Assembly: GCF_016641735.1 (NCBI RefSeq) | Contig: NZ_JAEDAO010000001.1 | Coordinates: forward strand, 434,001-498,000 | Source of the DNA: Ramlibacter algicola | GTDB lineage: Bacteria; Pseudomonadota; Gammaproteobacteria; Burkholderiales; Burkholderiaceae_C | DNA: 64,000 nucleotides | Direction of reading: 5' to 3' | Shown here: piece after piece, positions 36,029-44,536 of the stretch | Layout: each line of letters starts with the position of its first letter | How positions within the stretch are numbered: the first letter of the stretch is position 1 | Notes under the pieces: model-generated | Databases searched by the model: none | Told to the model about the DNA's origin: nothing | The model's input: the letters and a program-made list of their open reading frames with translations, nothing else | Position numbers and translations under genes: made by a program

Positions 36029-38365
36029 ATGAGCGACGATCCCACCGGGCTGGCCGCCCGATTCGGCAGCGGCCGCGCCGTGCAGCGCATCGAGGACGAA
36101 GGCCTGTTGCAGGGCCGGGGCCGCTACACCGACGACGACCAGCCCGCGGGCGTGTTGCGTGCGGTGTTCGTGCGGTCGCCCTACGCGCACGCACGCATCG
36201 CGCGCTTCGACGCCGAGCAGGCGCGCGGCATGCCCGGCGTCGCGCTGGTCGTCACCGGCGCCGATCTCGTCGAGGCCGGCGTGAAGCCGTTGCCAATCAA
36301 CGTCGCGTTCAAGCGGCCCGACGGCAGCCCGTGCGCATCGGCCAAGCGGCCTGCGCTTGCGCACGATCGCGCGCGCTTCGTCGGCGAACCGGTCGCCGTC
36401 GTCCTGGCCGAGACGCTGCAGCAGGCACGTGATGCGGCCGAGGCATTGTGGGTCGAGTACGAGGAGCTGCCCGCCGTCACCGACCCCGTGCAGGCGACCG
36501 AGCAGCCACCGGTGGCGCTCTGCGACGAGGCGCCCGACAACATCGCGGCGGAGACGCGCTACGGCGACCTCGAGAAGGCGAAGCAGGCGTTCGCGTCGGC
36601 CGCGCATGTGGTCAAGCTGGACATCCGCAACCACCGCGTCGCCGCGCTCGCGCTGGAGCCTCGCAGCGTGCTGGCCTGGGTGGCCGAGGATGGCCGCCTC
36701 ACCATCCGCATGAGCACGCAGATGCCCTCGGGCGTGCGCACCGTGCTGTGCGACACGCTGCGGCTCAAGCCGGCGCAGGTGCGCGTGACCGTCGGCGACG
36801 TCGGCGGCGGCTTCGGCATGAAGACCGGCGCGTATCCCGAGGACGTCGCGCTCGCGTACTGCGCCTGGCAGGTGAAGCGTCCGGTGAAGTGGGCCGCCGA
36901 CCGCAGCGAGGAGTTCGTCTCGTCCAACCACGGGCGCGACATCCGCACGCACGCGGAGCTCGCGCTCGCGGCCGACGGCAAGATCCTCGCGCTGCGCGTC
37001 GACTCGCTGGCCAACGTCGGCGCGTATGCCACCGGCACCGGCGTCGCGATCCAGTTGCTGATCGGGCCCTGGGTGCAGACCAGCGTGTACGACATCCCGC
37101 TGATCGACTTCCACTTCCGCGCGGCGATGACGAACACCGCGCCGACCGGCGCCTACCGCGGTGCCGGGCGGCCGGAAGCGATCTTCACCATGGAGCGGCT
37201 GATGGACGAAGCCGCGCGCCAGTCGGGCATCGACCGCGTGCAGCTGCGCCGCCGCAACTTCATCCGTCCCGGGCAGATGCCGTACACGAACCCGATGGGG
37301 CAGGTGTACGACGTCGGGCGCTTCGAGCGCGTGATGGACCAGGCGCTGGCGCAGGCCGATTGGGATGGATTCGGCGCGCGTGCCGCCGAGAGCCGCGCGC
37401 GCAACAAGTTGCGCGGGCTGGGCATCGCGACGTTCCTGGAATGGACCGGCGGCAACGCGCTGGAAGAGCGCGTCACCGTCAGCGTGCAGCCTGACGGGAT
37501 CATCGAGGTGTTCTCCGCCGTCAACGCGATGGGGCAGGGTATCGCGACGACGCTCGCGCAACTGGTGGTGGACGTGTTCGAAGTGCCGATGGATCGCGTG
37601 CGCGTGGTACTGGGCGACACCGACCGCGGCGATGGCTTCGGCAGTGCGGGATCGCGCTCGCTGTTCACCGGCGGCTCCGCGCTGCGCGAAGGCGCCGAGA
37701 AGACGCTCGACGAGGCGCGCCGGCTCGCGGCGCAGGCACTGGAAGCAAGCCCGGAGGACGTCGAGTACCGCGGCGGCCGCTTCCTGGTGCGCGGCACCGA
37801 TCTCGCGATCGACCTGGCGCAGGTCGCGCAGAAGCAGCCGCAGCAACGCATCTTCCTGGAGAGCACGACCAAGGTGGCGGGGCCGAGCTGGCCCAACGGC
37901 TGCCACATCTGCGAAGTCGAGATCGATCCGGACACCGGCACCACGCAGGTGGTGGCGTACAGCAGCGTCAACGACGTCGGCCGCGTGGTGAACCCCACCA
38001 TCGTGCGCGGCCAGCTCGATGGCGGCGCGGTACAGGGGCTGGGACAGGCCTTGCTGGAGCAGATGGTCTACGACGCCGACAGCGCGCAACCGATCACCGG
38101 CAGCTTGATGGACTATGCCGCGCCACGCGCGGACATCGTCGCGTGCGAGTTCCGCACGCAGATGGACGAAGCCACGCCGTCCTCCAACAATCCATTGGGC
38201 GTGAAGGGCGTCGGCGAGCTCGGCACGATCGGCGCGACGCCCTGCGTGGTGAACGCGGTCGCCGATGCGCTGGCGCGCGGCGGGCATGCGGCCGCATCAC
38301 CGCGCCTGGAGATGCCGCTGACACCGGTTCGCCTGTGGGCACAGATGCACGGCCATGGCGTCTGA
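36029..38365 (+). CDS. Molybdopterin-binding large subunit, xanthine dehydrogenase/CoxL family
   Basis: A 778-residue molybdenum hydroxylase catalytic subunit. The N-terminal a/b hammerhead (GRGRYTDDDQPAGVLRAVFV) precedes the Mo-cofactor domains: GDVGGGFGMKTGAYPEDVAL, TAPTGAYRGAGRPEAIFTME and the C-terminal GVKGVGELGTIGA with the catalytic glutamate. Such enzymes hydroxylate N-heteroaromatic rings, aldehydes or CO, with water as oxygen donor. AYRGAGR differs from the AYRCSFR of CO dehydrogenase, so CO is unlikely. The usual 2Fe-2S and FAD subunit genes are not in the window. Position after the NicX-like operon suggests it may start ring attack on the same substrate. Its stop region overlaps the next gene by 11 bp. 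Confidence 0.88.
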   Translation: MSDDPTGLAARFGSGRAVQRIEDEGLLQGRGRYTDDDQPAGVLRAVFVRSPYAHARIARFDAEQARGMPGVALVVTGADLVEAGVKPLPINVAFKRPDGSPCASAKRPALAHDRARFVGEPVAVVLAETLQQARDAAEALWVEYEELPAVTDPVQATEQPPVALCDEAPDNIAAETRYGDLEKAKQAFASAAHVVKLDIRNHRVAALALEPRSVLAWVAEDGRLTIRMSTQMPSGVRTVLCDTLRLKPAQVRVTVGDVGGGFGMKTGAYPEDVALAYCAWQVKRPVKWAADRSEEFVSSNHGRDIRTHAELALAADGKILALRVDSLANVGAYATGTGVAIQLLIGPWVQTSVYDIPLIDFHFRAAMTNTAPTGAYRGAGRPEAIFTMERLMDEAARQSGIDRVQLRRRNFIRPGQMPYTNPMGQVYDVGRFERVMDQALAQADWDGFGARAAESRARNKLRGLGIATFLEWTGGNALEERVTVSVQPDGIIEVFSAVNAMGQGIATTLAQLVVDVFEVPMDRVRVVLGDTDRGDGFGSAGSRSLFTGGSALREGAEKTLDEARRLAAQALEASPEDVEYRGGRFLVRGTDLAIDLAQVAQKQPQQRIFLESTTKVAGPSWPNGCHICEVEIDPDTGTTQVVAYSSVNDVGRVVNPTIVRGQLDGGAVQGLGQALLEQMVYDADSAQPITGSLMDYAAPRADIVACEFRTQMDEATPSSNNPLGVKGVGELGTIGATPCVVNAVADALARGGHAAASPRLEMPLTPVRLWAQMHGHGV

Positions 38366-38696
38366 CGCCAGCTTCGTGCAGTACGTGTGCGACCAGGCGG
38401 GGCTTGGCGCGCGTGTGACGACCAAGAGGATGTTCGGCGAGTACGCGCTCTACGTCGACGGCAAGGTCTCCGCCTTCGTCTGCGACAACCGCGTGTTCCT
38501 CAAGCCGACGGCCGAAGGCCGCGCGCTGCTGCCGGACCTGCCGGGCGGCGCGCCGTATCCGCAAGCCAAGGCGCACATCCAGGCCGACCTGTTGCTCGAC
38601 GACCCGCCGCTGTGGCGGCGCGCACTGCTGGTCACCGCGGACGCGCTGCCCTTGCCCAAACCGAAGAAGCCCAGGGCGGCCGCTGCGAAGCGATGA
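38355..38696 (+). CDS. TfoX/Sxy N-terminal domain protein
   Basis: A 113-residue protein. TTKRMFGEYALYVDGKVSAF and VCDNRVFLKPT match the TfoX (Sxy) N-terminal domain, known from the competence regulator. The C-terminal HTH-like TfoX domain is missing, and a basic Ala/Lys tail (KPKKPRAAAAKR) replaces it. Single-domain members are common and uncharacterised. It overlaps both neighbours slightly (11 bp and 4 bp). Confidence 0.82.
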   Translation: MASDASFVQYVCDQAGLGARVTTKRMFGEYALYVDGKVSAFVCDNRVFLKPTAEGRALLPDLPGGAPYPQAKAHIQADLLLDDPPLWRRALLVTADALPLPKPKKPRAAAAKR

Positions 38697-39238
38697 GCGG
38701 GCCGCCGCTCGATCGCGTGGTCGTGGTCGGCATCAGCGGCTCGGGCAAGAGCACGATGGCCGCCGCGCTGGCTGAACGCCTCGGCAGCGCCCACGTCGAG
38801 CTCGATGCCTTGCATTGGCTGCCCGCCTGGACGCCGCGGCCTCGCGACGAGTTCCGCGCTGTCGTTGCGAGCGCGCTCACCGGCGATCGCTGGGTGGTCG
38901 ACGGCAACTACTCGCAGGTGCGCGACGTCGTCTGGCCCCAAGCGACGGCCATCGTCTGGCTCGACCTGCCGTTCGCGGCCGTGTGGTGGCGCGTGCTGGC
39001 ACGGACGCTGCGTCGGGCGTGGCGGCGCGAGTTGCTGTGGAACACCAACCGCGAAAGCCTGCGGCTGGCGTTCTGCTCGCGAGAATCCATCCTGTGGTGG
39101 GTGCTCACGATGCACGGGCCGAAGCGGCGGCAGTTTCGCGCGCTCTGCGATGCGGAGCGCGCGAAGGGCAGCGATCGCTGGATCGAGTTGCGCTCCGCCG
39201 CGGAAGCGGACGCCTGGCTCGCCAGCGTCCGCGCCTGA
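38693..39238 (+). CDS. P-loop NTPase, adenylate-kinase-like
   Basis: A 181-residue cytoplasmic protein. The Walker A motif GISGSGKST begins at G13. ELDALHWLPAWTPRPRDEF and WVVDGNYSQVRDVVWP are typical of the uncharacterised 'topology modulation / FLAR-like' adenylate-kinase relatives, with the later segment ATAIVWLDLPFAAVWWRVLA as Walker B-like strand. The substrate to be phosphorylated is unknown. The start overlaps the TfoX-domain gene by 4 bp. Confidence 0.82.
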   Translation: MSGPPLDRVVVVGISGSGKSTMAAALAERLGSAHVELDALHWLPAWTPRPRDEFRAVVASALTGDRWVVDGNYSQVRDVVWPQATAIVWLDLPFAAVWWRVLARTLRRAWRRELLWNTNRESLRLAFCSRESILWWVLTMHGPKRRQFRALCDAERAKGSDRWIELRSAAEADAWLASVRA

Positions 39239-39244
39239 CCGCCG

Positions 39245-40570
39245 TCAGGCGGTGCGCGGCTGCAGCTCGGCGCGCTGCGCGGGAAAGCCGTGGAACGCGA
39301 AGTCCATCTGCGGGCGCACGCCGCTGATCAACTCCGCCATCGCCTTGCCCGAGCCGGCGCCGTGCGTCCAGCCCAGCGTGCCGTGGCCGGCGTTGACCCA
39401 CAGGTTGCCCACGCGCGTGCGGCCGATGTAGGGGATGTTGGTCGGCGTGGCGGGGCGCAGGCCGGTCCAGTAGCGCGGGTTGCCACCTTCGGCGTCGCTG
39501 CGCGTGTCGCACACGCCGGGCAGGACCTGCTCGATGCGCCGCGCCAGCATGCGGCAACGGGCTTGCGCGATCGGCGTGTCCAGCCGCGTGTCGTAGCCGC
39601 CCAGCTCGATGGTGCCGGCGACGCGCAGTTCGTCGCCCAGGCGGCTCATGGCCACCTTGAGTTCGTCGTCGATCATGCTGACGAAGGGCGCTGCCTCCGG
39701 CTTCAGGATCCGGAACGTCGCGCTGTAACCCTTGCCGGGGTAGATCGGCAGGTCGACGCCGACCGTGCGCAGCAGCGGCGCGGTGTAGGAACCGCAGGCG
39801 ACCACGACGGCGTCGGCGCTCAGCGCGCGTTCGATGCCCGTCGAGCGATCACGCACGCGGACCGACTCGACCGAGCCCCCGGCGGTGGAGAGACGCGCGA
39901 TGTCGTGCTCGTACAGGAACTGCGCGCCGCGGGCGCTGCAGCGGGCCGCCAGTTGCTCGGTGAAGACGCGTGCGTCGCCGCTCTCGTCGCTGGGCGTGAA
40001 GGTGCCGCCCGTGATGCGGTCGCCGAACGGGCGGAACGCGGGCTCGATCGCCAGCAGCTCGTCGCGCGAGACCACGCGGCGCTCGACGCCGTAGCGGCGC
40101 ATCAGCGCCGATGCTTCGGCGGCGGCGTCGAACGAGGCCTGGTCGGTGAAGTAGTGGGCGATGCCGCGCTCGAGACGCTGGTAGGAGATGCCGGTGGCGC
40201 GCACCACGTCCTTGAGCGCCGCATGGCTGTATGCGCCGAGCGAGACCAGCTGGCGCACGTTGCGCTCGAAGGCCGCGTCGTTGCACTGGGCCAGGAACTG
40301 CAGGCCCCACCGCCACTGTTGCCAGTCCAGCTGCGGCCGGAACAGCAGCGGCGCGTCATGGCGGAACATCCATTTGAGCAGCTTGGCCGGTGCGTGCTTG
40401 TTGGCCCATGGCTCGCAGTAGCTGACCGAGATCTGCGCCGCATTGGCGAAGCTGGTCTCGCGCGCGGCGGCGGGCTGGCGGTCGACGATGGTGACGGCGT
40501 GCCCGCGTTCGAGCAGGTGCCATGCGGTGCTGACGCCAATGATGCCGGCGCCCAGGACAAGGACGTTCAT
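39245..40570 (-). CDS. dadA: D-amino acid dehydrogenase (DadA-like)
   Basis: A 441-residue FAD enzyme oxidising D-amino acids to 2-oxo acids, feeding electrons to the membrane quinone pool. The dinucleotide-binding motif is VLVLGAGIIGVSTAWHLLER at the N-terminus, and DRQPAAARETSFANAAQISV follows as in E. coli DadA. GLRPATPTNIPYIGRTRVGN and LWVNAGHGTLGWTHGAGSGK near the C-terminus are hallmarks. It diverges from the LysR/ArgP-like gene with 74 bp between starts, so that regulator probably controls it. The racemase partner gene is not here. Confidence 0.9.
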   Translation of the reverse strand: MNVLVLGAGIIGVSTAWHLLERGHAVTIVDRQPAAARETSFANAAQISVSYCEPWANKHAPAKLLKWMFRHDAPLLFRPQLDWQQWRWGLQFLAQCNDAAFERNVRQLVSLGAYSHAALKDVVRATGISYQRLERGIAHYFTDQASFDAAAEASALMRRYGVERRVVSRDELLAIEPAFRPFGDRITGGTFTPSDESGDARVFTEQLAARCSARGAQFLYEHDIARLSTAGGSVESVRVRDRSTGIERALSADAVVVACGSYTAPLLRTVGVDLPIYPGKGYSATFRILKPEAAPFVSMIDDELKVAMSRLGDELRVAGTIELGGYDTRLDTPIAQARCRMLARRIEQVLPGVCDTRSDAEGGNPRYWTGLRPATPTNIPYIGRTRVGNLWVNAGHGTLGWTHGAGSGKAMAELISGVRPQMDFAFHGFPAQRAELQPRTA

Positions 40571-40644
40571 GGCCGCAGTGTCCGCCAGCTTGCCGCGGAC
40601 ATAAAGCAAATTTAAACTCCCAGCCGATCCATCAGGAACGCTAA

Positions 40645-41559
40645 TTGAGCACCTACGACCCCGCCGCGCTGGAATGCCTCGCCGCCATCGTCGAGGAGGG
40701 CGGTTTCGAGCGCGCCGCGCGCCGGCTGTCGATCACGCAATCCGCCGTGTCGCAGCGGCTGCGGGCGCTCGAGGCGCAGGTCGGCACGGTGCTGATCGTG
40801 CGCAGCCGGCCGCTGCGGCCGACCGCCGCCGGCCACCTGCTGCTCAAGCACACCCGCCAGTTGCGCCTGCTGCGTGCCGATCTCGAGCGCGACCTGCGCG
40901 AGCTGGCGCCCAGTTCCACCGGCGGCACGCGCGAGGAGGAGCGCATCTCCATCGCCATCAACGCCGACAGCATCGCGACCTGGGCGCCGGCGGCGCTGGG
41001 TGGCCTGGTGCGACAAGGACTCCCGCTGGAGATCATCACGGACGACCAGGACTTCACGCACGAGTGGCTGCGCGAAGGGCAGGTGCTGGGCTGCGTGACG
41101 ACGGTCAGGCAGGCGCTGCGCGGCTGCAAGGTGGTGCCGCTGGGCGCCATGGCGTACGTGGCCATCGCCACCCCCGCCTACGCGAAGGTGCATTGCCGCG
41201 GCGGCCTGACGGCGCACAACTTCCGAGACTCCCCCTTCATTGCCTTCAATCGCAAGGACGACATGCAGGCCGACTTCGTCGCGCGTGCCTTCGGCCTGCG
41301 GCGCGTAGGCCTCAACCAGGTGTTCGTGCCGAGCTCCGAAGGCCAGGTGCGCGCCGTGCTCGACGGCTGGGGCGTGAGCGTGGTGCCGGAACTGCTGGTG
41401 CGCGGCCTGGTGCAGCAGGGCGCACTCGTCAATGTGCTGCCGCAGCATACGCACGCGATCGACCTCTACTGGCACTGCTGGAACCTGCAGTCCGAGGTGC
41501 TGGACGGGCTCACCGCGGCCCTCGAGGGCGCCGCCTCCTCCGCGCTGGCCCGGCAGTAA
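40645..41559 (+). CDS. LysR-type regulator of the ArgP (IciA) group
   Basis: A 304-residue LysR-type transcriptional regulator. The winged HTH spans residues about 6-60: ALECLAAIVEEGGFERAARR and LSITQSAVSQRLRALEAQVG. The body fits ArgP/LysG, which sense lysine or arginine and control their exporters; the HWLREGQVLGCVTTVRQALRG-like segment near residue 140 is typical. The start is a TTG at 40645 with AGGAA 9 bases before; no ATG gives the correct N-terminus. The gene diverges from dadA, its likely target. Confidence 0.87.
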   Translation: MSTYDPAALECLAAIVEEGGFERAARRLSITQSAVSQRLRALEAQVGTVLIVRSRPLRPTAAGHLLLKHTRQLRLLRADLERDLRELAPSSTGGTREEERISIAINADSIATWAPAALGGLVRQGLPLEIITDDQDFTHEWLREGQVLGCVTTVRQALRGCKVVPLGAMAYVAIATPAYAKVHCRGGLTAHNFRDSPFIAFNRKDDMQADFVARAFGLRRVGLNQVFVPSSEGQVRAVLDGWGVSVVPELLVRGLVQQGALVNVLPQHTHAIDLYWHCWNLQSEVLDGLTAALEGAASSALARQ

Positions 41560-41570
41560 GATCGCCCGCC

Positions 41571-42182
41571 ATGGGCACCCCCGTGCGGCCATCGTTCAGG
41601 GAGCAGATGCTCGCCGCGCGCGAGGACGCGATCGTGCACAGCGCCGGCCGCCTGCTGGCCGACAAGGGCTTCGACGCGATGACCGTCGACGAGGTCGCCG
41701 CCAGCGTCGGCATCGCCAAGGCCAGCCTTTACAAGCACTTCGAAAGCAAGGAAGACCTCGCCGCCGCGGCGATGGTCCGCGTCCTGCGGCGCGCGCTGCA
41801 GTTCCTCGACGCCATCGACCCGCAGCTGCCGGCCATGGACAAGCTCCGGGCGATGGTGCGCTGGACCTTGCAGGTGCGGCTCGCCGGAGAAATCCCCGCG
41901 GTGCCCGGTGCGCGGTCGACCCTGCGCGCAGCGCTGCAGGCGAACACCGACTACGCGCAGTGCATGGCGCAAGCCGGCGAGCAGGTCGGCGGCTGGATTC
42001 GCCAGGCGCAGGCTGCCGGCGCGCTCAACGCCCGGCTGCCCGTGCCCGTCGTGCTCTACACGCTGTACGCGCGGGCGTGCGACCCGGTGGTCGATTTCCT
42101 GAAGGTGGCGGGCGAGCAGCGCGACGAGGAGATCGTCGAGCTCGTGGTCAGCACCTGCTTCGACGGCCTCAGCGCGCGCTGA
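41571..42182 (+). CDS. TetR/AcrR family transcriptional regulator
   Basis: A 203-residue regulator. The HTH is REDAIVHSAGRLLADKGFDA followed by VDEVAASVGIAKASLYKHFE, a classic TetR signature. The ligand domain ends in EEIVELVVSTCFDGLSAR. It begins 11 bp after the LysR-type gene, so the two regulators could be co-transcribed. Its 3' end overlaps the converging phosphoesterase gene by 14 bp. No operator was identified. Confidence 0.88.
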   Translation: MGTPVRPSFREQMLAAREDAIVHSAGRLLADKGFDAMTVDEVAASVGIAKASLYKHFESKEDLAAAAMVRVLRRALQFLDAIDPQLPAMDKLRAMVRWTLQVRLAGEIPAVPGARSTLRAALQANTDYAQCMAQAGEQVGGWIRQAQAAGALNARLPVPVVLYTLYARACDPVVDFLKVAGEQRDEEIVELVVSTCFDGLSAR

Positions 42183-42993
42183 GCGCGGGCTCGACGTCCA
42201 GCACGACGTCGGGCCGGAAGCCTTCCTGCTCGCCCTTGCGCGCGTAGCCCAGCGGATTGGCGACCACGCGGCAGTTGCCGACCCGGTAGTCCTGGCGGCA
42301 GTGCAGGTGACCGTGCAGCCACAGGTCCGCTCGAGGCAGCAGGTCGTCCAGCGCATTGCAGAACCCCGCCGTGCCGGGCACCAGGCCATAGCGCGGATCG
42401 GCGCTGCGCAGCGTCGGCGCGAAATGCGTGACGACCACTGTCGGCCCATCGAACGGCTCGGCCAGCGCATCGCGCAACCACTGCTGGCACTCGATGCCGA
42501 GCTCGCGCCAGGCTTCGGCGAGGAAGGGTTCGTCACGGCGCGTGGCGCCGGTCTTGGTCAAATAGAAGTTCGCGGCGCGGAACGCCTTGTGCCGCTGCTT
42601 GACGAGCCGCACGGTGTCGGGCTCCTGCATGGCCAACGCGTCGAAGTCCGACCACAGCGTGGTGCCGACGAACCGCACGCCATCCAGCACCAGCGACTCG
42701 CGCTCGAGCCAGGTGATGCCCAGGCGGTCGCACGTCTCGCGCAGCCGCGCGTGCGTCGCATCGAAGTCGAGGTTGTCGTACTCGTGGTTGCCCGGCACGA
42801 ACAGCACCGGGACGGGCCAGCCGCGGCGCGGCGAGAAGCGCTCGAGCCCGAAGTCGTCGCCGTCGAGCAGGCTGCCGGGCTGGTACGAGCCGACGTCACC
42901 CGCGAGCACGAGCAGGTCGGCGCCGGCGGCGGGCCCGATCCGATACTCCGGCTGGGTTTCGAGATGCAGGTCGGACAGCAGCTGCAGGCGCAC
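42169..42993 (-). CDS. Calcineurin-like metallophosphoesterase
   Basis: A 274-residue phosphoesterase. Metal ligands are D8 and H10 in LQLLSDLHLE, the aspartate in LVLAGDVGSY, GNHEYDN, a histidine in VVVTHFAP and the final HGHLHCRQDY. The substrate is unknown. I start at the GTG at 42993, directly before LQLLSDLHLE; upstream in-frame codons look unlike coding sequence. It converges on and overlaps the TetR gene by 14 bp. Confidence 0.85.
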   Translation of the reverse strand: MRLQLLSDLHLETQPEYRIGPAAGADLLVLAGDVGSYQPGSLLDGDDFGLERFSPRRGWPVPVLFVPGNHEYDNLDFDATHARLRETCDRLGITWLERESLVLDGVRFVGTTLWSDFDALAMQEPDTVRLVKQRHKAFRAANFYLTKTGATRRDEPFLAEAWRELGIECQQWLRDALAEPFDGPTVVVTHFAPTLRSADPRYGLVPGTAGFCNALDDLLPRADLWLHGHLHCRQDYRVGNCRVVANPLGYARKGEQEGFRPDVVLDVEPALSAR

Positions 42994-43217
42994 CGCGGCA
43001 TTGTGGCCCACGCGCGGCGGCCCTCCGTCAGTGGAAGCCTTCAACGCGTCGCCGACCGCCGATCGCCGGCCGTAGCGCCTTTCATCGGCGCCGCGAGCTG
43101 GCTCATCAGGAGCGAGCACAGTGCGGCGCAACGGGGCGCCCGCCGGGCCAGATGCCTCGGCCGGCAGCAACCCATGCCAAGTCGGCATCGCGAGCCGGTC
43201 CTGCTGGGCTTGGAAAT

Positions 43218-43239
43218 CTAGGGTTTACCCGTATCCTAG
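43218..43239. promoter_or_regulatory. Palindromic site A upstream of the 54-codon gene
   Basis: CTAGGGTTTACCC followed closely by a second CCTAG, so that two nested palindromes are present. The TAGGGT-N2-ACCC core also occurs at 44474. The 10-mer AGATGTCATC starts at 43238 and recurs at 44420, on the other side of the LysR gene. Confidence 0.5.
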
Positions 43240-43277
43240 ATGTCATCCAGATTCCATCGCCCCTGTAGGCACCCATC

Positions 43278-43442
43278 ATGTTCACGCTCGTCTCCCTGCT
43301 GGCCCGCGCATTCCAGGCGCAGCCCGCCCCTCACGGCATCGATCCGCTTCGCCACCTGATGGAGCGCGCCAACGCGCGGTCCGGCCACGACGCCGATGAG
43401 CTGCGCGCCGCCGCCGGCGCCTGGCTGCGCGTCATCCGCTGA
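43278..43442 (+). CDS. Small 54-residue protein
   Basis: A short frame beginning MFTLVSLLARAFQAQPAPHG and ending with a helical part, DADELRAAAGAWLRVIR. The N-terminus could form an amphipathic helix; there is no full membrane segment. Promoter-like sequence and palindromic site A lie within 60 bp upstream. The stop is 6 bp from the converging LysR stop. It resembles small DUF1127-like genes in size and setting, but I do not recognise it. Confidence 0.5.
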   Translation: MFTLVSLLARAFQAQPAPHGIDPLRHLMERANARSGHDADELRAAAGAWLRVIR

Positions 43443-43448
43443 TCGCGA

Positions 43449-44414
43449 TCAGTCTTCTTCCCCGCCGCGCGGGAACACCTTGAGCGCGGCGGCCGCCACG
43501 GCCAGCCGCAACCAGGCGTGGTCGCTGCGCTGCGCCTGCCGGTGATGCCACAGCGACTCCACGTGCACCGACGGCTGCTCGAACGGCAGGTCGCGCACCA
43601 CCAGTTCCGGCTCGCGGCCGGTCATCGCCACGAAGTGCCGCGGCAGCACCGTGAGCAGGTCCGACGTGGCCACCACCTGGCCCGCCGTGAAGAACTGGTT
43701 GACGGTCAGCACGATGCGCCGTGTCTGCCCCAGGGCCGCCAGCTCCTCGTCGACGAAGCCATAGGGCCGGCCCGAGAAACTTACCAGCAGGTGGTGCGCC
43801 GCGCAGAAGCGCTTGAGCGTCAGCGCCCCCTTGGACAGAGGATGCCCTTTGCGCATCACGCACACGTACTCCCCGTTGTAGAGCCGCTGGTGGTCGTACG
43901 CGGGTCGCGTCCCCGCCTGCGATTGCGCGGTGAGATCCGCGAGCACCGCCGGGAAGAAGCCGACGGCGAGATCCACGGCGCCGTCGTCGAGCAGCCGGCG
44001 CGGGTCGCGCGTGGTCAGTGGCAGGATGCGCATCGAGATGCCAGGCGCGTCGCGCTCGATGATCTCCACCAGCCCCGGTGCCAGGCCCGCCGCCGTCGCG
44101 TCGGCCATCGCGATCACGAAGGTGGTGGTGGCCTCCGCCGCGACGAACTGGCCCGGCGAGAGCGCCCCTTCGAGCTGGCGCAGCGCATCGCCCACGGCCG
44201 GCCACAGTGCCAGTGCCCGCGGCGTCGGCTCCACGCCGTAGCCGCTGCGGGTGACCAGCTTGTCGCCCAGCGCGTCGCGCAGCCGGTTGAGCGCGTTGCT
44301 CACCGCCGGCTGCGTCATCGACAGGTTGCGGGCCGCGCGGGTGAGGTTGCGCTCCGCCATCACCTGGTCGAAGACCCGCAGCAGGTTCAGGTCGAAGGTG
44401 CGGAAGTTGGGCAC
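43449..44414 (-). CDS. LysR family transcriptional regulator
   Basis: A 321-residue LysR-type regulator. The winged HTH is LLRVFDQVMAERNLTRAARN with MTQPAVSNALNRLRDALGDK. The ligand domain, with ATTTFVIAMADATAAGLAPG and the aromatic-acid-like pocket segment VLTVNQFFTAGQVVATSDLL, is of the NodD/PcaQ-like type. Targets are probably the two small-gene units on either side, because both upstream regions contain matching palindromes, and a T-N11-A box lies directly before its own start. Confidence 0.9.
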   Translation of the reverse strand: MPNFRTFDLNLLRVFDQVMAERNLTRAARNLSMTQPAVSNALNRLRDALGDKLVTRSGYGVEPTPRALALWPAVGDALRQLEGALSPGQFVAAEATTTFVIAMADATAAGLAPGLVEIIERDAPGISMRILPLTTRDPRRLLDDGAVDLAVGFFPAVLADLTAQSQAGTRPAYDHQRLYNGEYVCVMRKGHPLSKGALTLKRFCAAHHLLVSFSGRPYGFVDEELAALGQTRRIVLTVNQFFTAGQVVATSDLLTVLPRHFVAMTGREPELVVRDLPFEQPSVHVESLWHHRQAQRSDHAWLRLAVAAAALKVFPRGGEED

Positions 44415-44426
44415 GGCTCAGATGTC

Positions 44427-44441
44427 ATCACTGTCCGTGAT
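44427..44441. promoter_or_regulatory. LysR-type box before the LysR gene
   Basis: ATCAC-TGTCC-GTGAT is a 15-bp inverted repeat with the T-N11-A pattern of LysR operators, 12 bp before the LysR start; a further ATCAC half-site follows within 12 bp. Confidence 0.6.
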
Positions 44442-44473
44442 GATAGGCATCACAATTCAAAATTGGACAAATA

Positions 44474-44489
44474 TTAGGGTGAACCCTAA
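44474..44489. promoter_or_regulatory. Palindromic site B upstream of the 146-codon gene
   Basis: TTAGGGT-GA-ACCCTAA is a perfect 7-bp-arm palindrome, 48 bp before the start at 44537. It shares the TAGGGT-N2-ACCC core with site A at 43218. Confidence 0.6.
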
Positions 44490-44536
44490 GATCCCTCCAT
44501 CGCGTCCACAAGGCGCGCCAACAGGAGGATCCCACA

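Noticed and set aside
34577..38287. A 1236-codon open frame on the minus strand opposite the catabolic genes
   Set aside because: Its composition is dominated by Arg, His, Ala and Val with no domain, as expected from the antisense strand of GC-rich codons; the plus-strand genes have clear family motifs.
29563..39238. A mobile genomic island carrying the catabolic genes
   Set aside because: No integrase, tRNA, attachment repeats or obvious change in base composition was found at either edge.
39834..40094. Short plus-strand frame opposite dadA
   Set aside because: No ribosome site and mirror composition; dadA has clear FAD motifs on the other strand.
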